DNA of 6,609 nucleotides from Candidatus Saccharibacteria bacterium UBA1788 (GTDB taxonomy: Bacteria; Patescibacteriota; Saccharimonadia; Saccharimonadales; Saccharimonadaceae). The stretch covers positions 1-6,609 of the forward strand of contig DCGC01000011.1 in NCBI GenBank assembly GCA_002315165.1. The letters run 5' to 3'. The position numbers and the translations under genes are program-made. Below, piece after piece: positions 1-4,929 of the stretch (positions are counted from its first letter, which is position 1; each line of letters opens with the position of its first letter). The notes under the pieces were generated by a model, which was not told the DNA's origin, did not search any database, and saw only the letters and a list, made by a program, of their open reading frames with translations.

Positions 1-774
1 GCGAGGAGTGCTTTCTTGGTAATAGGCAGATTCGTGGGCCTCGTCGATAATAATAAGCCCTAGGTCTTTAAGAGGGGCAAAAAGGGCGGAACGGGGACCG
101 ATCATTATGAGGGGGGTGGGGGAATTAAGGATTCTTTCCCAAATTTGGTGGCGTTCTGATTCGGTTTGGCGGGAGTGCATAAGAATAATGTGTCCGCCAA
201 AAGTTGATTCGAAAATTGAGACGAGCTGGGAGGTGAGGGCGATTTCTGGAACGAGAAGAATGGTTGATTTATCGCGCTGTAAGGCTTTACGAGCCATTTC
301 TAGGTAGATATTAGTTTTTCCGCTTCCGGTTACCCCATGGAGCAGTTTGGTGCCCTCAGGCGCGCTCTCAAGGCCTTCTAGGGCTATTTTTTGGGCATGG
401 TTAAGGTTAATAATTGGCAATTTTGGGGAAGAATTAGACGTTGGAAGGGGAATTTTGCGGCGATTTTTTGTGATGCCGGATGGAATAAAGAGGTTAAGAA
501 AAGAAGGGAGAGGGGTGAGATAATATTCTGAGAGCCACAAGAGGGATTTTAAGAGGTGATTAGGTAGGGGCTGAGAATAGAGACAGCGAATGATGGGTTT
601 GACTTGAAAATTGATTTGGTCGGGGTCGGCTTGGCGGAGAACTATGCCTGGGGTTTCGGATTTACCGAGAGGGATAAGGACGATTGTCCCTGGTTGGAGT
701 TTTGAGGAAGAAGAGTAGGTTAAAACGCCAGAGTTGGCACAAAAAAGCTTGGTTGGAATCACCTCGTAAAACAT
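1..774 (-). CDS. priA: Primosomal protein N' (PriA replication-restart helicase), N-terminal 258 aa, C-terminus outside window
   Basis: PriA is a 3'-5' superfamily 2 DNA helicase that recognises stalled forks and D-loops and starts primosome reassembly. Reading the minus strand from the ATG at 774-772 gives an open frame of 258 codons to the window edge. It begins MFYEVIPTKLF, with a beta-rich 3'-DNA-binding domain over about residues 1-80. Next come a segment matching the YY-x-PLxxxLxxxIPSG block (about 85-101), Walker A GVTGSGKT (147-154), LLVPEIALTSQL (around 176-187), the GPRSALFAPL block (around 227-236) and the Walker B box DEAHE (244-248). The order and wording of these blocks are diagnostic of PriA. 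The Walker A lysine is residue 153, against about 230 in E. coli, and nearly all the missing length falls where the winged-helix domain should be. Zinc-binding and C-terminal helicase regions lie outside the window. The gene is divergent from the HTH-recJ unit and has a -10 box six bases before its ATG. Confidence 0.95.
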   Translation of the reverse strand, partial: MFYEVIPTKLFCANSGVLTYSSSSKLQPGTIVLIPLGKSETPGIVLRQADPDQINFQVKPIIRCLYSQPLPNHLLKSLLWLSEYYLTPLPSFLNLFIPSGITKNRRKIPLPTSNSSPKLPIINLNHAQKIALEGLESAPEGTKLLHGVTGSGKTNIYLEMARKALQRDKSTILLVPEIALTSQLVSIFESTFGGHIILMHSRQTESERHQIWERILNSPTPLIMIGPRSALFAPLKDLGLIIIDEAHESAYYQESTPR

Positions 775-780
775 GGCTCA

Positions 781-789
781 ATTATAACA
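781..789 (-). promoter_or_regulatory. priA promoter, extended -10, leaderless spacing
   Basis: On the minus strand this reads TGT-TATAAT, a perfect extended -10 with TATAAT at 786-781. Only six bases (TGAGCC) separate it from the priA ATG at 774. Initiation at the usual 6-8 nt downstream would fall on or next to the A of the start codon, so the mRNA should be leaderless. No convincing -35 is visible at 16-18 nt, and no Shine-Dalgarno site could fit. This is inference from motif and spacing only. Confidence 0.6.
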
Positions 790-796
790 TTCTTTC

Positions 797-825
797 TTGC
801 GGGGCTGTTGTAATTTTGATATAAT
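797..825 (+). promoter_or_regulatory. Promoter of the HTH-recJ unit (TTGCGG - 17 - TGA-TATAAT)
   Basis: The -35 TTGCGG is at 797-802, there is a 17-nt spacer, and a consensus TATAAT lies at 820-825 preceded by TGA (extended -10). Predicted initiation is near 832, giving a leader of about 19 nt before the ATG at 851. The promoter is back to back with the priA -10, so the two divergent promoters share roughly 45 bp. A regulator bound here could affect both sides, including the product of the first gene itself. Confidence 0.65.
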
Positions 826-840
826 CTCAAATAGAAAAAG

Positions 841-846
841 AGAGGT
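841..846 (+). promoter_or_regulatory. Ribosome binding site deciding the ATG 851 start
   Basis: AGAGGT ends four bases before the ATG at 851. It lies downstream of the predicted transcription start (about 832). It therefore supports ATG 851 over the upstream in-frame TTG at 797, which sits inside the -35 element and could not be in this transcript. Confidence 0.6.
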
Positions 847-850
847 AAAA

Positions 851-1150
851 ATGTTAGATGTATTTATCACTTCGAGGGTGCGCAGGAAAATACTGGTGGT
901 TTTTGCGAAATATCCGGATTTTAAAACGCACGTTAGGGGGCTTTCTAAGCTGATAAAAGAAGATCCTGGAAATATCCAGAGGGAATTGCATAGATTGGAA
1001 AAAGGTAAGTTTTTGATTGCGACAAAAAAGGGAAATACGAAAATATACCAGACGAACAAACAATTTCCAATTCTAAAAGAATTACAGAGTATGGTGATAA
1101 AAAGCCAGCAATTGTCGAACAATAATAAACCAAATAAGACTATTGGCTAG
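851..1150 (+). CDS. Small winged helix-turn-helix transcriptional regulator (ArsR/MarR-like), 99 aa
   Basis: This is a 99-residue basic protein starting MLDVFITSRVRRKIL. The first 80 residues look like a single winged-helix domain. Helix 1 covers about 6-20 (SRVRRKILVVFAKYP), followed by HVRGLSKLI and a recognition-helix region EDPGNIQRELHRLEK (about 36-50). A beta-wing follows, FLIATKKGNTKIYQTNK (about 54-70). This layout, with the wing tyrosine and the xVNKxFP-like end (TNKQFPILKEL), resembles short ArsR-like regulators that I associate with CPR genomes; the target is not predictable. No metal-binding cysteines or sensor domain are visible, and the last ~15 residues (rich in N, Q, K) are probably disordered. 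It is the first gene of a unit with recJ, which starts 7 nt after its stop. A role in controlling recJ, priA or its own promoter is inference from position only. Confidence 0.75.
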   Translation: MLDVFITSRVRRKILVVFAKYPDFKTHVRGLSKLIKEDPGNIQRELHRLEKGKFLIATKKGNTKIYQTNKQFPILKELQSMVIKSQQLSNNNKPNKTIG

Positions 1151-1157
1151 ATAGAAC

Positions 1158-2816
1158 GTGAGCGAGTTATTTGAACGTCTAGTAAAAGCTAGGGGGATTT
1201 CTGAGGATTTTTTGACTCCAAAATATGAGGATTGTGTTGACCCGTTTTTATTACCTGATGCGAAAAAAGCAATAGAAAGAATAGGGGTGGCTGTAGAGAA
1301 AAAAGAAAAGATTTTGATTTATGGGGACTATGATGTGGATGGGGTAACGGCGAGCGTTTTGATGCATGATGGGCTGGAAATGGCGGGGATAGACGATATT
1401 GAAATTATGTTGCCAGATAGATTTTTGGATGGGTATGGGATGAGTAAAAAAGTTGTTCAGCGCGCCAAGGAGTTTGGAGCTGGGTTGGTCGTGACCGTGG
1501 ACTGTGGCAGCGGAAATAAGGAAATTATTGAAGAGTTGAAAAATGAGGGGATAGATACGATTGTAACAGACCATCATGAGTGTCCAGAGGAATTGCCGGA
1601 AGCGGTGGCGGTAGTGAATCCCAAGAGGAAAGATATGGCACAGGCAGTTGAAGGTTGGGAAAATCATACTGAAGAGTTGATGGAAATGAGAGATTTGGCA
1701 GGAGTGGGGGTGGCTTTTACTCTGATGAGGGGGTTGGTGAAGGTTGGTTTAATAGAAAAAGGTAAGGAAAAGTGGCTGCTAGATTTAGTGGTGATTGGGA
1801 CGATTTGCGATAGTATGAAAATGACTGGAGAGAATAGGCGATTGGCTTATTTTGGGATGATAGTTTTGAGGAAAACGAGAAGGATTGGGCTAAGGGAGAT
1901 AATAAGAAATATTGGGGCGAAAAAAATTAATTCTGATACGATTGGCTTCCAGATAGGGCCAAGATTAAATGCGGCAGGGAGAATGGAATCGGCTAGAAAA
2001 TCATTGGAACTTTTGATGGCTAAAAGTCGTCCAGAAGCAGCGAGGATGGCTGCTGAGCTAGAAAAGCTGAATGAGGAGAGGAAAACACAGCAGAAGATCG
2101 CCGTTAAAGAGATTAGAGAAAAAGGGATGGCGAACGATCCAGTGATTGTGGCGGTTGGTGAGTGGCACGAAGGTATTTTGGGGATTATTGCGGGACGGTT
2201 AGTGGAAGATTATAAGCGGCCGTCATTTGTTTTTACAGTTAAAGATGGGGAATATAAGGGCTCGGGTAGGAGTTTTGGGGATTTTAACCTTGCGGAAGCG
2301 TTGAATGCTTGCAAGGAGGAAATTATTGGCGGCGGAGGTCATGCTGGCGCATGTGGTGTGAAAGTTGGGGTAGAAAAAATGGGGGCATTTAAGGAGAGAG
2401 TAAACGAATATTATCGAGATTTGATGCTTTTTGATCAGGAACAATTTTTGGAAGAGACGGAAGATTTGGAAGTTGATTTTTTGACTGATTTTACGATAGA
2501 TTTTTTGGAGGAAATGGAGCACTTGGAGCCATGGGGTGAGGAAAATGAAGCGCCGGTGTTTTTATTGAAAAATATGTTTGTATTGGATGCGAAAAAGATG
2601 GGAACTGAGGAGCAGCATATTAGGATATTAATAAGAGATCGTGACGGAGGAACGATGAAATTGATTGCTTTTAATGCTCCGAAAAAATGGTTGAATACGA
2701 AGCAGGGTGAAAAAATAGATGTTTGGGCAAAAGTTGAGGAAAATGAGTGGAACGGTTTAAGGAGCGTTGAGGGGAGGATTTTGAAAATGACACTTGCTCA
2801 AGAGGAATATTTTTGA
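1158..2816 (+). CDS. recJ: Single-stranded-DNA-specific 5'-3' exonuclease RecJ, 552 aa
   Basis: RecJ degrades single-stranded DNA 5' to 3' in recombinational repair, base excision and mismatch repair, using Mn2+/Mg2+ held by DHH-family motifs. Visible in order: YEDCVDPFLLPD (about 23-34), motif I GDYDVDG (56-62), VTVDCG (112-117), the DHH box (138-140), a GTICDSM motif (214-220), PRLNAAGRM (268-276), GEWHEGILGIIAGR (334-347), SGRS (369-372) and the DHHA1 glycine-rich GGGGHAGACG (391-400). A C-terminal OB-fold-like region follows from about 450. The length is close to E. coli RecJ (577 aa). Between NPKR (about 154-157) and LAGVGVAF (180-187) there is a longer, acidic segment than usual. The start is GTG at 1158: an in-frame TAG lies just upstream and no ATG is close downstream. 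There is no Shine-Dalgarno site, so translation is probably coupled to the preceding gene. The TGA stop is part of the rpsU promoter. Confidence 0.95.
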   Translation: MSELFERLVKARGISEDFLTPKYEDCVDPFLLPDAKKAIERIGVAVEKKEKILIYGDYDVDGVTASVLMHDGLEMAGIDDIEIMLPDRFLDGYGMSKKVVQRAKEFGAGLVVTVDCGSGNKEIIEELKNEGIDTIVTDHHECPEELPEAVAVVNPKRKDMAQAVEGWENHTEELMEMRDLAGVGVAFTLMRGLVKVGLIEKGKEKWLLDLVVIGTICDSMKMTGENRRLAYFGMIVLRKTRRIGLREIIRNIGAKKINSDTIGFQIGPRLNAAGRMESARKSLELLMAKSRPEAARMAAELEKLNEERKTQQKIAVKEIREKGMANDPVIVAVGEWHEGILGIIAGRLVEDYKRPSFVFTVKDGEYKGSGRSFGDFNLAEALNACKEEIIGGGGHAGACGVKVGVEKMGAFKERVNEYYRDLMLFDQEQFLEETEDLEVDFLTDFTIDFLEEMEHLEPWGEENEAPVFLLKNMFVLDAKKMGTEEQHIRILIRDRDGGTMKLIAFNAPKKWLNTKQGEKIDVWAKVEENEWNGLRSVEGRILKMTLAQEEYF

Positions 2817-2822
2817 TATAAT
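2794..2822 (+). promoter_or_regulatory. rpsU promoter inside the recJ 3' end (TTGCTC - 17 - TGA-TATAAT)
   Basis: The -35 TTGCTC is at 2794-2799, the spacer is 17 nt, and a consensus TATAAT lies at 2817-2822. The recJ stop codon TGA (2814-2816) supplies the extended -10 TGn. Initiation is expected near 2829, only a few bases before the rpsU ATG at 2833, so the message should be almost leaderless. Confidence 0.65.
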
Positions 2823-2832
2823 AATGGGCAAT

Positions 2833-3051
2833 ATGGCAATTAAAGTTACTAGAAAAGACCAAAGCGAAGCCAACGAAAACATCATTCGTCGCTTTAATCG
2901 TAAGGTTTTGCAGAGTGGAGTTATGCCACTAGCAAAGTCACAACTTCGTTTCGAGAAACCGATTTCTAAACGCGAGCGCAGAAATCGCGCAATTCTTCGC
3001 GAAGCACGCAAGGCTGAGAAAACTGAACGAATCAAACTTGGTTTGAAATAA
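2833..3051 (+). CDS. rpsU: Small ribosomal subunit protein bS21, 72 aa
   Basis: bS21 sits on the 30S platform near the 3' end of 16S rRNA and helps mRNA engagement. The 72-residue product starts MAIKVTRKDQ, has the family core IIRRFNRKVLQSGVMP, then FEKPISKRERRNRA, and ends in a basic tail. Size and motif order match S21. ATG 2833 is chosen because the family begins directly with the beta-like MxIKV stretch. The in-frame ATG at 2824 would add only three residues and lies before the predicted transcription start, and an in-frame TTG at 2794 coincides with the -35 box. No Shine-Dalgarno site precedes the start. Codon use differs sharply from neighbours: 10 of 12 arginines are CGN (mostly CGC/CGT), whereas recJ and the adk genes use mainly AGA/AGG. 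This is typical of a highly expressed gene. A strong terminator directly follows, making it a monocistronic unit. Confidence 0.92.
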   Translation: MAIKVTRKDQSEANENIIRRFNRKVLQSGVMPLAKSQLRFEKPISKRERRNRAILREARKAEKTERIKLGLK

Positions 3052-3053
3052 AT

Positions 3054-3080
3054 AAAAATCTCCCGGAAGGGAGGTTTTTT
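3054..3080 (+). terminator. Intrinsic terminator of rpsU
   Basis: The core stem CTCCC (3060-3064) pairs with GGGAG (3069-3073) around a GGAA tetraloop of the GNRA type. A T-G wobble and A-T pairs extend the stem into the flanking A-run (3054-3058) and T-run. Six T residues (3075-3080) follow the stem. It begins three bases after the rpsU stop. The last T of the tract is also the first base of the extended -10 of the next promoter. Confidence 0.9.
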
Positions 3081-3088
3081 GATATACT
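3080..3088 (+). promoter_or_regulatory. Promoter of the adk-adk-map operon (extended -10 only)
   Basis: TGA-TATACT, with the hexamer at 3083-3088, lies immediately after the terminator T-tract. The -35 position would fall inside the terminator stem and shows no match, so this would be an extended -10 promoter. Initiation near 3095 leaves a leader of about 11 nt carrying AAAGGA (3096-3101) just ahead of the ATG at 3106. Confidence 0.55.
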
Positions 3089-3105
3089 GAAGTTGAAAGG
3101 AAAAA

Positions 3106-3624
3106 ATGAATATACTATTTTTGGGGGCGCCTAGTTCGGGCAAAAGCACACAGGGGCAAATTTTAGCAGAAACAAGAAAAATGAGGTGGATTTCTTCGGG
3201 AGAGTTGTTTCGACAATCGGAAAGACCGGAGATAAAAGAAATTTTGAAAAAAGCTCAGTTGGTATACGATGAGATAACAAATGAGATGATGATTGCTGAA
3301 ATAGAAAGAAGCGGAAAAGACGGAATTATTTTTGATGGTTATCCAAGAAACCGTTTTCAGGCGGAGACGCTAAGTAAGAGTGGGGTAAAAATCGCTATGA
3401 TTGTTGAGGTTGCTGTGCCGATTGAGGAAATTATTAAGAGGGCGAAAGAACGAGGCAGAGAACAGGACACTGAAGATATTGTTCGAGAAAGAGTGGAGAT
3501 TTATAAGCGATATAGGGACGAGATTGTGGATTTTTATAGACAAGAAGGTTCAGAAATAATAGAGATAGATGGAATGGGGTCGATTGAGGAAATAAGTAAA
3601 AAAGTAGAGGAGGCAACTAGATGA
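3106..3624 (+). CDS. Adenylate kinase-like nucleoside monophosphate kinase, first copy, 172 aa
   Basis: Members transfer phosphate from ATP to AMP or a related NMP in the cytoplasm. Visible are a P-loop GAPSSGKST (7-15), SSGELFR (30-36) corresponding to the NMP-binding TGDxLR (with the conserved Arg as R36 and Thr replaced by Ser), and DGYPR (77-81) followed by Q85 (matching DGFPRxxxQA). A short LID segment has R118, D121 and R129. It is shorter than E. coli Adk (214 aa) because it lacks the long zinc-type LID and has a trimmed NMP-binding segment. Departures from the family are GKST instead of GKGT in the P-loop and Gln (Q120) where the first Asp of the LID GRxDD motif is expected. The start is ATG 3106 with AAAGGA upstream. 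Its stop overlaps the start of the second copy (ATGA). Substrate could be AMP or another NMP; of the two copies its LID is the more divergent. Confidence 0.85.
   Translation: MNILFLGAPSSGKSTQGQILAETRKMRWISSGELFRQSERPEIKEILKKAQLVYDEITNEMMIAEIERSGKDGIIFDGYPRNRFQAETLSKSGVKIAMIVEVAVPIEEIIKRAKERGREQDTEDIVRERVEIYKRYRDEIVDFYRQEGSEIIEIDGMGSIEEISKKVEEATR
3606..3613 (+). promoter_or_regulatory. Strong ribosome binding site for the second adenylate kinase gene
   Basis: AGAGGAGG lies inside the end of the first adk gene, seven bases before the ATG at 3621. It is the best anti-Shine-Dalgarno match seen in this window. Together with the ATGA overlap it implies efficient, coupled translation of the second copy. 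Confidence 0.75.
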
Positions 3625-4142
3625 TTGCACTGTTTGGGCTTGCTGGGTCTGGAAAAAGCACGCAAGGGCAGATAATTGCGGAAAAAATGGGCTGGAAGTG
3701 GCTTTCGGTTGGAGAGGTATTGAGAAACACGGGGGAGTTTGACGAAATTTTAAAGAATGGTGAGTTAGTGGATGATATGACCGTAGTGCAGCTGATGGAT
3801 AGGGAAATTAAAAAGGCAGAGGGGGAAGGCCGAGGGGTCGTATTGGATGGATATCCAAGAGATACGATTCAGGCGGAATGGTTGGTAGAAAATGATAAAG
3901 TTAAGGGGCTTAAGAAGGCGATTTTTCTAGAAGTGCCAAAAGAAGTTTTATTAGCAAGAATCAAACAACGCAACCGAGCAGACGATACCGACGAGGTGAT
4001 AAAACGGCGTTTTGAAATTGTTGAACAAAATATTTGTTCAATTTTATCTCTGTTAGAAGTGAATAATGTGGAAGTTGTAAAAATTGACGGGACGGGAACG
4101 GTTGAAGAAGTTACCGCAAAAATTGAGAAAGTGATAAACTAG
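3621..4142 (+). CDS. adk: Adenylate kinase-like nucleoside monophosphate kinase, second copy, 173 aa
   Basis: This is a tandem paralogue of the preceding gene with the same compact plan. It has P-loop GLAGSGKST (6-14), VGEVLR (30-35, conserved Arg as R35, the usual Thr replaced by Val), GELVDD (48-52), DGYPR (76-80) with Q84, a short LID RADD (119-122) with R130, and the C-terminal IDGTGTVEEV stretch. Its LID residues (R, D, D, R) match the family better than those of the first copy, so it is the stronger candidate for housekeeping adenylate kinase (AMP + ATP to 2 ADP). Both copies share GKSTQGQI(I/L)AE, which supports duplication within one subfamily. The start overlaps the previous stop by four bases, with a strong ribosome binding site. 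map begins four bases after its stop. The adk-map order recalls the spc ribosomal operon. The symbol is tentative because another adk may exist elsewhere. Confidence 0.85.
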   Translation: MIALFGLAGSGKSTQGQIIAEKMGWKWLSVGEVLRNTGEFDEILKNGELVDDMTVVQLMDREIKKAEGEGRGVVLDGYPRDTIQAEWLVENDKVKGLKKAIFLEVPKEVLLARIKQRNRADDTDEVIKRRFEIVEQNICSILSLLEVNNVEVVKIDGTGTVEEVTAKIEKVIN

Positions 4143-4146
4143 AAGA

Positions 4147-4902
4147 ATGGATGAAAAGAAAATACAAGCAATGAGAGAAGGTGGGCAAATTCTTGGGCGG
4201 CTTTTGGCTGACCTTAAAGAATATGTTAAACCTGGCATGAGCGAAAAGGAGATTGATGCGTGGGTGAGAGCGGAGATAGTGAAGCGAGGGGCGGGCGTGG
4301 CTTATGATATGCTCGAAGAGGAATTTCCTGGTGCGATTTGTATTTCTGTGAATGATGAATTAGTGCACGGAGTCCCGACTGATTATGTTTTAGAAGAGGG
4401 GGATAAGGTTTCTTTTGACTTGGATATTTTTTATAAGGGCTATTTTACAGATTCGGCGTTTACGATGATTGTTGGGGGTAAAGGCTCTCCGGCTGTAAAA
4501 AAGATGATTTCTGTGACTGAATCGGCAATGTGGGAGGGGATTGAGCAGGTGAGGGCTGGCGCGCATATTGGCGATATTGGGTATGCTGTTGAAAAAGTAT
4601 TAAGGGCAGGAAAGCTAGGGGTGATAGAAAATTATATTGGGCATGGCATTGGAAAAACGATGCATGAGAGCCCTGACGTGCCGAATTATGGTAAGCGAGG
4701 TAGAGGATATGTTTTAAAGGCTGGAGATACGATTTGTATTGAGCCGATGGCGAGTCTAGGCAAGCCGGCAAATTATATAGACGATAGCGCTGACGGGGGC
4801 AGCTGGACCGTAAAAATGAAAGACGGATCGATTGGCTGCCATTGCGAGCACACAATCTTGGTTCTAGATGGTGGATATGAAGTTTTGACGTTGCCAAAAT
4901 AA
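4147..4902 (+). CDS. map: Type I methionine aminopeptidase, 251 aa
   Basis: This enzyme removes the initiator methionine from nascent proteins in the cytoplasm after deformylation, using a two-metal site in the pita-bread fold. All expected ligands are visible: D91 (SFDLDIFYKG), D102 (YFTDSAF), H166 (GHGIG), E199 (CIEPM) and E234 (CEHTILV). The substrate-contacting H74 (ELVHGVP) and H173 (MHESPDVPNYG) are also present. The 251-residue length and lack of an N-terminal extension fit the bacterial type Ia form. The start is ATG 4147, four bases after the second adk stop. There is no good ribosome binding site, so translational coupling is likely. Last gene of the adk-adk-map unit; no terminator hairpin follows, so read-through into ftsA is possible. 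Confidence 0.95.
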   Translation: MDEKKIQAMREGGQILGRLLADLKEYVKPGMSEKEIDAWVRAEIVKRGAGVAYDMLEEEFPGAICISVNDELVHGVPTDYVLEEGDKVSFDLDIFYKGYFTDSAFTMIVGGKGSPAVKKMISVTESAMWEGIEQVRAGAHIGDIGYAVEKVLRAGKLGVIENYIGHGIGKTMHESPDVPNYGKRGRGYVLKAGDTICIEPMASLGKPANYIDDSADGGSWTVKMKDGSIGCHCEHTILVLDGGYEVLTLPK

Positions 4903-4920
4903 TCATAAACGTGATAAAAT
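4891..4920 (+). promoter_or_regulatory. ftsA promoter (TTGCCA - 18 - TGA-TAAAAT)
   Basis: The -35 TTGCCA at 4891-4896 differs from TTGACA at one base and lies in the last codons of map. After 18 nt comes TAAAAT (4915-4920), preceded by TGA. Nine bases separate it from the ftsA ATG at 4930, so initiation near 4927 gives a leader of 0-3 nt. GGGGG (4921-4925) could act as a ribosome binding site only on transcripts reading through from map. Confidence 0.5.
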
Positions 4921-4929
4921 GGGGGTATT

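Noticed and set aside
107..307. Plus-strand 66-codon frame inside priA
   Set aside because: It lies antisense to clear PriA motifs, including the region before Walker B. It has no recognisable domain or start context.
797..850. N-terminal extension of the HTH protein from a TTG at 797
   Set aside because: The TTG is the -35 hexamer of a good promoter whose start site is near 832. The extra 18 residues do not look like part of the domain, and ATG 851 has its own ribosome binding site.
775..850. Small RNA or attenuator in the divergent region
   Set aside because: The region is filled by two promoters and a ribosome binding site. No stable hairpin with a T-tract is visible.
2794..2832. Longer S21 starting at TTG 2794 or ATG 2824
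   Set aside because: The TTG coincides with a -35 box, ATG 2824 lies before the predicted transcript start, and the family normally begins at the MAIKV stretch.
2814..3624. Recoded TGA (glycine) as in Gracilibacteria/SR1
   Set aside because: TGA ends both recJ and the first adenylate kinase at the expected family lengths, directly next to the following gene, and glycine is encoded normally by GGN.
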